Shown: piece by piece, positions 59,894-64,000 of the stretch
How positions within the stretch are numbered: the stretch's first letter is position 1
Layout: each line of letters begins with the position of its first letter
NCBI RefSeq assembly: GCF_041199985.1
Contig: NZ_CP165647.1
Location: 1,550,001 to 1,614,000, forward strand
DNA length: 64,000 nt
Reading direction: 5' to 3'
Source of the DNA: Leptotrichia sp. HSP-536
Lineage (GTDB): Bacteria; Fusobacteriota; Fusobacteriia; Fusobacteriales; Leptotrichiaceae
Notes under the pieces: model-generated
The model's database searches: none
What the model was told of the DNA's origin: nothing
Seen by the model: only the letters and a program-made list of their open reading frames with translations
Program-made: the position numbers and the translations under genes

Positions 59894-61582
59894 ATGAATT
59901 TTAAAAACAAAATTATAAACAAAAGAAATCTCATAATGAGTATCCTAGTATTAAATATTTCCTGTTCAACAATAAAGACACCTCCATTAGGAGTCGATTA
60001 TGAAAGTCCTTTAAAAAGCAGTAACAATGTCGAGTTTCACTATGATTTAACATATCTTGACAAAAATGGGAATATTCGTTACGATAGACAGATTTTGGAT
60101 GCAAGCTATAAAATTGTAGATGAGGCAAAAGACTACTTGATTGTAGAAATGTTTTTGTTTAATGACATTTATAATAAAGATAAGGAAAGTTATCCTGCAT
60201 TTGCGAAAGAATATACAAGGCGGCTTGTTAAAAAGAAAATGGAAAATCCAAATTTAAAAGTATATGTTCTGCTGGATGAAAATAACAATTTATATGGCGC
60301 ATTTGAACATCCTTTCATTACACAAATGAAAAATGCTGGAATTGATATTATATTAGTTGATATTTTCAAATTAAAGGACACATTCCCTTGGTATTCGCCA
60401 ATCTGGAGAACATTGATAAAACCTTCGGGAAATCCACAAAATAAAGGATGGATTGGTAATTTTTATGGTCCAATGTGGCCAAAACTAACATTAAGAAATT
60501 TATTAAGGGCATTAAATGTAAAAGCGGATCATAGAAAAATATTTTTAAATGAAGAAAATGTTATGGTTTCTAGCGCAAATATCCATGACCAAAGTTATTT
60601 TCACGAAAATATAGCAATATCAGCAGATGGTGAAATAAAAGATGAAGTTTTGCGAGGATTACAGCTAGTAGCTAATTTTTCAAACGGCAAAATTGATATT
60701 TCCAATAATGCTATCGAAAAAAATAATAAAAACATAGATTTTGGAAACTTAAGTAAAAATGAGAAAAATGAAAAAACAAATTCTCACAGCAATACAACCG
60801 AAATTGAGCAGCAAGTAAAGGAAATTGAAAAAGAAAAAGTTAGATTTGTAGAAAAGGAAACCGAAAGATTTGCTAAAACTGGAGAACTTCCCAATAAAAA
60901 TTCAGATTTAAATAGGGAAAATTCTTCTAAAAATGAAAATAATTTAAAAAATGGAGATACCATAACTAAATTTGATGATGAAAATAACAAATATCAGCTG
61001 CAGTTTGTGACAGAAGCAAAAATTGGAGAACATTTAGACAAAGATATTGACAACGCAAGAGCTGGTGATGAAATTCTTATGGGAATGTATTTTCTTGCCG
61101 ATAAAGGAATTATAAGCAGACTGATAAAGGCTGCAAACCGTGGCGTAAAAATACGTATTATCTTTGATAGAAGCCGGGATGCTTTTGGAATGAGTACTAA
61201 TGGGCTTCCAAATAAGCCTGTTTCTAAAAAATTAAAGAAAAAAACTAAAAATAAAATAGAAATCAAATGGTACTTTACCAATAATGAACAATATCACACA
61301 AAGATAACACTAATTAAAAAAACAGACGGAAATGTTATAATACATGCAGGTTCTGCAAATTTAATCAAAAAAAATATACGCGGTTATATAATGGATGCTA
61401 ATTTTAGAATTCTAACAAATAAAGATTCAAAATTAACAAAAGATATTTATTCGTATTTTGATAGATTGTGGGAAAATAAAGATGGATTATTTACAATAAA
61501 TTTTGATGATGAGCCAACTACAAAAGCCAGTACAGATTTTATGTATAAAATATTAGATGCAACGCAGTTAGGATCATTTTAG
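59894..61582 (+). CDS. Phospholipase D-like lipoprotein (cardiolipin synthase-related)
   Basis: A 562-residue protein. The signal peptide ends with lipobox LNISC (C24). Two phospholipase D (HKD) half-sites follow: HRKIFLNEENVMVSSANIHDQ and YHTKITLIKKTDGNVIIHAGSANL, each with H-x-K and a downstream S/G-SAN. A charged linker of about 100 residues (E/K/N-rich, roughly 275-375) separates the halves and is unusual for the family. It could make cardiolipin or act as a phosphodiesterase on the periplasmic side. It starts behind AAAGGTAAT; a TPR lipoprotein follows 75 bp later. Confidence 0.8.
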   Translation: MNFKNKIINKRNLIMSILVLNISCSTIKTPPLGVDYESPLKSSNNVEFHYDLTYLDKNGNIRYDRQILDASYKIVDEAKDYLIVEMFLFNDIYNKDKESYPAFAKEYTRRLVKKKMENPNLKVYVLLDENNNLYGAFEHPFITQMKNAGIDIILVDIFKLKDTFPWYSPIWRTLIKPSGNPQNKGWIGNFYGPMWPKLTLRNLLRALNVKADHRKIFLNEENVMVSSANIHDQSYFHENIAISADGEIKDEVLRGLQLVANFSNGKIDISNNAIEKNNKNIDFGNLSKNEKNEKTNSHSNTTEIEQQVKEIEKEKVRFVEKETERFAKTGELPNKNSDLNRENSSKNENNLKNGDTITKFDDENNKYQLQFVTEAKIGEHLDKDIDNARAGDEILMGMYFLADKGIISRLIKAANRGVKIRIIFDRSRDAFGMSTNGLPNKPVSKKLKKKTKNKIEIKWYFTNNEQYHTKITLIKKTDGNVIIHAGSANLIKKNIRGYIMDANFRILTNKDSKLTKDIYSYFDRLWENKDGLFTINFDDEPTTKASTDFMYKILDATQLGSF

Positions 61583-61657
61583 AAAAATACACTACAACCG
61601 TTTTAAATAAAAAAATCTACTAAAATAAAGATTATAAAAGAGAGGATTAACAACACA

Positions 61658-62833
61658 ATGAAAAGAAAAGCAATGCTTGTAATAGTAATTTTAGCTATTG
61701 GAATGATGTCAGTTTCTTGTTTTAAAAAGAAAAAAGATACTAAAAAAAACACCCAAACACAACAGGAGCAAAAAACAATTAATACAGACATTTTTAACCT
61801 TGGAGAACAATCCCAAGGGAACTCTAACATCCAAAATTTGACACCAGAAGAACAACAAAATCTAATTAATAATCAAATTGACCCTCAAAAAGTCTCAGAA
61901 GCACTTACAAAAGCTCAAAATGGAGACAAGGAATCAATTATGTCGCTTGCACAGCTTTATTATAATATGAAAAATTTTGATAAAGTAAAACAAATTTTGC
62001 AATATGGTGTAGACAGAAATTATCCTGAAGCAATTTATAATCTTGCTGTACTTTTAAAACAAGAAGGAAATACGGCAGAAGCTGAAAAGTTAATGGCGAA
62101 GCTTCCAAGAACTGCACGAGCAACGGCAGGAAGACAACAGATGCAAATGAGACAAATAAGAATGAGACCAGGCGCTGAAGCATATAACAGAGGTGTAGAC
62201 TTAATAAAAGCAAAACGATATAACGAAGCAAAAGCTGAATTTGAAAAAGCTTATAATGCAGGAATAAAAGAAGCTGATGTCCGTATCGCGCTTTTGAACA
62301 AGCAATTAAAAAATAATGATGATGCTGTAAAATGGTTTCAAAAAGCTGCAAAACGTGGCATAAAAGAAGCTAATTATGAAATTGGAGCGATTTTATACGA
62401 AGGAGGAAAACAGTCAGAATCACGTCCATATTTAGTAAAATCATATAATTCAGGAAATAAGGCAATGGCTATGCCGATTGCAATGTCATATCATCAGCAA
62501 AATAATATGGCAGAAGCTCTAAAATGGTACAAAATCGCCGCTAAAAATGGAGACAAAAATGCTGCAGCCGCTGTTGAAAAAATTGAAAAAGGCGGAGCTA
62601 TTAACAGTAGTAATAACAATAAAAAAGATAATGATAAACAGCAAGTAAAACCGATTTTAAGAAATAACGATTCTTCTCCAAGTTTAACAGAAAGCACTCT
62701 TGATAGTATTAGAAGCAAAAATAAAGCTGAAGAAGAAACAAAAATTATTGAAAAACAAATCGAAAATCAGCATCAAGAAAAATCTCAAAGTGTTGATGAT
62801 ATCATGAAAAGAAAACAGGAAGAATATAAATAA
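61658..62833 (+). CDS. Lipoprotein with TPR/Sel1-like repeats
   Basis: A 391-residue protein with a lipobox MSVSC at 17-21. The mature part carries helical repeats of about 34-36 residues, including SIMSLAQLYYNMKNFDKVKQIL, AIYNLAVLLKQEGNTAEAEKLM, ANYEIGAILYEGGKQ and MPIAMSYHQQNNMAEALKWYKIAAKNGD, typical of Sel1/TPR proteins. A low-complexity N/K/Q tail follows from about 307. Such proteins scaffold complexes at the outer membrane. It is the last gene before the metK riboswitch. Confidence 0.8.
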   Translation: MKRKAMLVIVILAIGMMSVSCFKKKKDTKKNTQTQQEQKTINTDIFNLGEQSQGNSNIQNLTPEEQQNLINNQIDPQKVSEALTKAQNGDKESIMSLAQLYYNMKNFDKVKQILQYGVDRNYPEAIYNLAVLLKQEGNTAEAEKLMAKLPRTARATAGRQQMQMRQIRMRPGAEAYNRGVDLIKAKRYNEAKAEFEKAYNAGIKEADVRIALLNKQLKNNDDAVKWFQKAAKRGIKEANYEIGAILYEGGKQSESRPYLVKSYNSGNKAMAMPIAMSYHQQNNMAEALKWYKIAAKNGDKNAAAAVEKIEKGGAINSSNNNKKDNDKQQVKPILRNNDSSPSLTESTLDSIRSKNKAEEETKIIEKQIENQHQEKSQSVDDIMKRKQEEYK

Positions 62834-62838
62834 TTTTA

Positions 62839-62867
62839 TTGACATTTTAAAAAAAATAGGATATACT
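62839..62867 (+). promoter_or_regulatory. Promoter of metK
   Basis: -35 TTGACA (62839-62844), 17-base spacer, -10 TATACT (62862-62867). Transcription would begin near 62875, ahead of the riboswitch. Confidence 0.7.
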
Positions 62868-62954
62868 GTTTCTATATTAGATTACTAAGTTAGTAAACTT
62901 ATATTTAAAACAATGTTAATATGCATCTTAAACCAAAAACAATTTAATAATAAA

Positions 62955-63049
62955 CTTATCAAGAGAGATATTAGGGACCGGCCCGTTTTAAGTATCCAGC
63001 AACCTGTATTAACAAGGTGCTAATTCCGGCATGTGAATGCGAAGATAAG
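62955..63049 (+). promoter_or_regulatory. SAM-I (S-box) riboswitch of metK
   Basis: P1 closes with CTTATC at 62955-62960 and GATAAG at 63043-63048. The S-box core is visible: AAGAGAGATATTAGGGACCGGCCC, then CAGCAACC, then AAGGTGCTAATTCC and TGCGAAGATAAG. It binds S-adenosylmethionine and turns off the gene that makes it. Confidence 0.92.
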
Positions 63050-63059
63050 AATTTTTATT

Positions 63060-63084
63060 CTCTTCCTAGCAGGAAGAGTTTTTT
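63060..63084 (+). terminator. Riboswitch-controlled terminator
   Basis: CTCTTCCT-AGC-AGGAAGAG perfect 8-bp stem followed by TTTTTTATT. It lies between the SAM-I aptamer and the metK start, as the off-state terminator. Confidence 0.9.
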
Positions 63085-63146
63085 ATTATTAACACCATAT
63101 GATTTAAGACATCAAACAGGAACTAGAAAAATTAGGAGGAAATAAA

Positions 63147-64000
63147 ATGACTAAGAAAATTTACTTTACATCGGAATTTGTATCACCTGGACATCCAGAT
63201 AAAATCTGTGATCAAATTTCAGATTCAATATTAGATGCCTGCCTTGCAGATGATGAAAATTCAAGAGTAGCATGTGAAACATTTGCAACTACTGGACTTG
63301 TAGTTGTTGGAGGAGAAATTACTACTAAAACTTATGTAGATGTACAAAAAATAGTAAGAGATAAAATTTCAGAAATTGGATATAGACCTGGAATGGGATT
63401 TGATTCTGACTGTGGCGTGTTAAATACTATTCATTCTCAGTCGCCTGATATTTCAATGGGAGTTGATACAGGAGGAGCTGGAGATCAAGGTATTATGTTT
63501 GGAGGGGCAGTTAATGAAACCGAAGAATTAATGCCTTTGGCACTTGTATTGTCGCGTGGAATTATTCAAAAATTAACTGAAATCACAAGAAATGGAACGC
63601 TTTCTTGGGCAAGACCAGATGCGAAGGCTCAAGTTACATTGGCTTATGACGAAAATGGAAGCTTATTGAATGTTGATACAGTTGTTTTGTCTGTGCAGCA
63701 TGATGAAGATGTTACAAACGGACAAATTGTAGAGGAACTAAAAGAGCTTGTAATAAAACCTGTGTTAGAAAAATATGACTTGAATATTGAAAATGTGAGA
63801 AAATTCCATATTAATCCAACAGGAAGATTTGTAATCGGAGGTCCTCACGGAGATTCTGGATTAACTGGAAGAAAAATTATAATTGACACTTATGGAGGGT
63901 ATTTTAGACACGGTGGTGGAGCATTTTCTGGAAAAGACCCATCAAAAGTTGACAGATCGGCAGCTTATGCAGCCAGATGGATTGCCAAAAATATTGTTTC
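63147..64000 (+). CDS. metK: S-adenosylmethionine synthetase (partial, runs off window)
   Basis: It starts at the ATG behind TTAGGAGGAAATAAA and is open to the window end (about 284 codons of an expected 380-395). FTSEFVSPGHPDKICDQISDSILDACL, VETFATTGLVVV-type ACETFATTGLVVVGGE, GAGDQGIMFG, PTGRFVIGGPHGDSGLTGRKIIIDTYGG and the GGGAFSGKDPSKVDRSAAY block are MetK signatures. It makes SAM from methionine and ATP. Expression is controlled by the SAM-I riboswitch directly upstream. Confidence 0.98.
   Translation, partial: MTKKIYFTSEFVSPGHPDKICDQISDSILDACLADDENSRVACETFATTGLVVVGGEITTKTYVDVQKIVRDKISEIGYRPGMGFDSDCGVLNTIHSQSPDISMGVDTGGAGDQGIMFGGAVNETEELMPLALVLSRGIIQKLTEITRNGTLSWARPDAKAQVTLAYDENGSLLNVDTVVLSVQHDEDVTNGQIVEELKELVIKPVLEKYDLNIENVRKFHINPTGRFVIGGPHGDSGLTGRKIIIDTYGGYFRHGGGAFSGKDPSKVDRSAAYAARWIAKNIV

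Noticed and set aside
1..64000. tRNA or rRNA genes
   Set aside because: I scanned for T-loop and conserved rRNA motifs by eye and saw none. A covariance search would be needed to exclude a divergent tRNA.

Overview
The window is very AT-rich, densely coded DNA from a diderm anaerobe, most likely a member of the Leptotrichiaceae (probably Leptotrichia, phylum Fusobacteriota). This rests on gene content: LolC/LolD lipoprotein-export genes, MreC and lipoproteins (an outer membrane), a fermentative D-lactate dehydrogenase, HMG-CoA synthase and reductase, a hypothiocyanite-detoxifying RclA-type reductase suited to the mouth, and a low-GC codon bias. No rRNA, tRNA or CRISPR array was seen, so the taxonomic call is inference.

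Layout. 1-2.9 kb: end of a truA-like gene, a HAD phosphatase, a DUF896 protein and two paralogous membrane proteins, one frameshifted. 2.9-18.3 kb: an accessory stretch with RclA, a KAP-family membrane NTPase, a decayed SDR gene, two TMEM175-like channels, an Rrf2 / zinc-macrodomain / SirTM operon, a LysR regulator, an aldo/keto reductase and an NAD(P)-binding protein; then an aminotransferase, RlmCD and an ISAs1 transposase remnant. 18.4-29.8 kb: RlaP-type nucleotidyltransferase, rplM-rpsI, rnmV, pepD, deoD, prfB (with its programmed frameshift), D-LDH, two SH3b proteins, cdd and dinB. 29.8-36.5 kb: a long minus-strand cluster, lolD, lolC, ftsB/divIC-like, nrdR, PTS EIIA, recO, a LolA-like protein and mreC. 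36.7-42 kb: mvaS, an acetyltransferase and mvaA, then groES-groEL under CIRCE. 43-47.5 kb: lysC and hom, a small unknown gene, a duplicated 3' end of hom, and an NlpC/P60 hydrolase. 47.7-57 kb: a kinase-phosphatase-ligase RNA repair enzyme, a Gfo/Idh oxidoreductase with a secreted protein, a Cof phosphatase, and the pyrimidine cluster pyrB-pyrI-(membrane protein)-pyrF-pyrC-pyrE. 57.3-64 kb: three lipoproteins (EEP phosphatase fold, phospholipase D-like, Sel1/TPR), a MATE exporter, and a SAM-I riboswitch in front of metK, which runs off the window.

How the parts fit. Several accessory genes point to oxidative or electrophile stress: RclA, Rrf2-macro-SirTM, the aldo/keto reductase and the NAD(P)-binding protein. 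Two RNA-repair components (RlaP at 18.4 kb and the tripartite Pnkp-like enzyme at 47.7 kb) lie in the same window but are not adjacent.

The intergenic regions hold dispersed repeats: two families of about 90-105 bp palindrome-ended elements, a hairpin repeat with a CAAGGGG/CCCCTTG stem, and two IS200/IS605-like end remnants. There is also much gene debris: SDR, ISAs1, Gfo/Idh, an outer-membrane protein tail and the hom 3' end. The most unusual items are the Rrf2/Zn-macro/SirTM operon with clear operator dyads, the tripartite RNA repair enzyme, the KAP NTPase, and the chimeric duplication behind hom.
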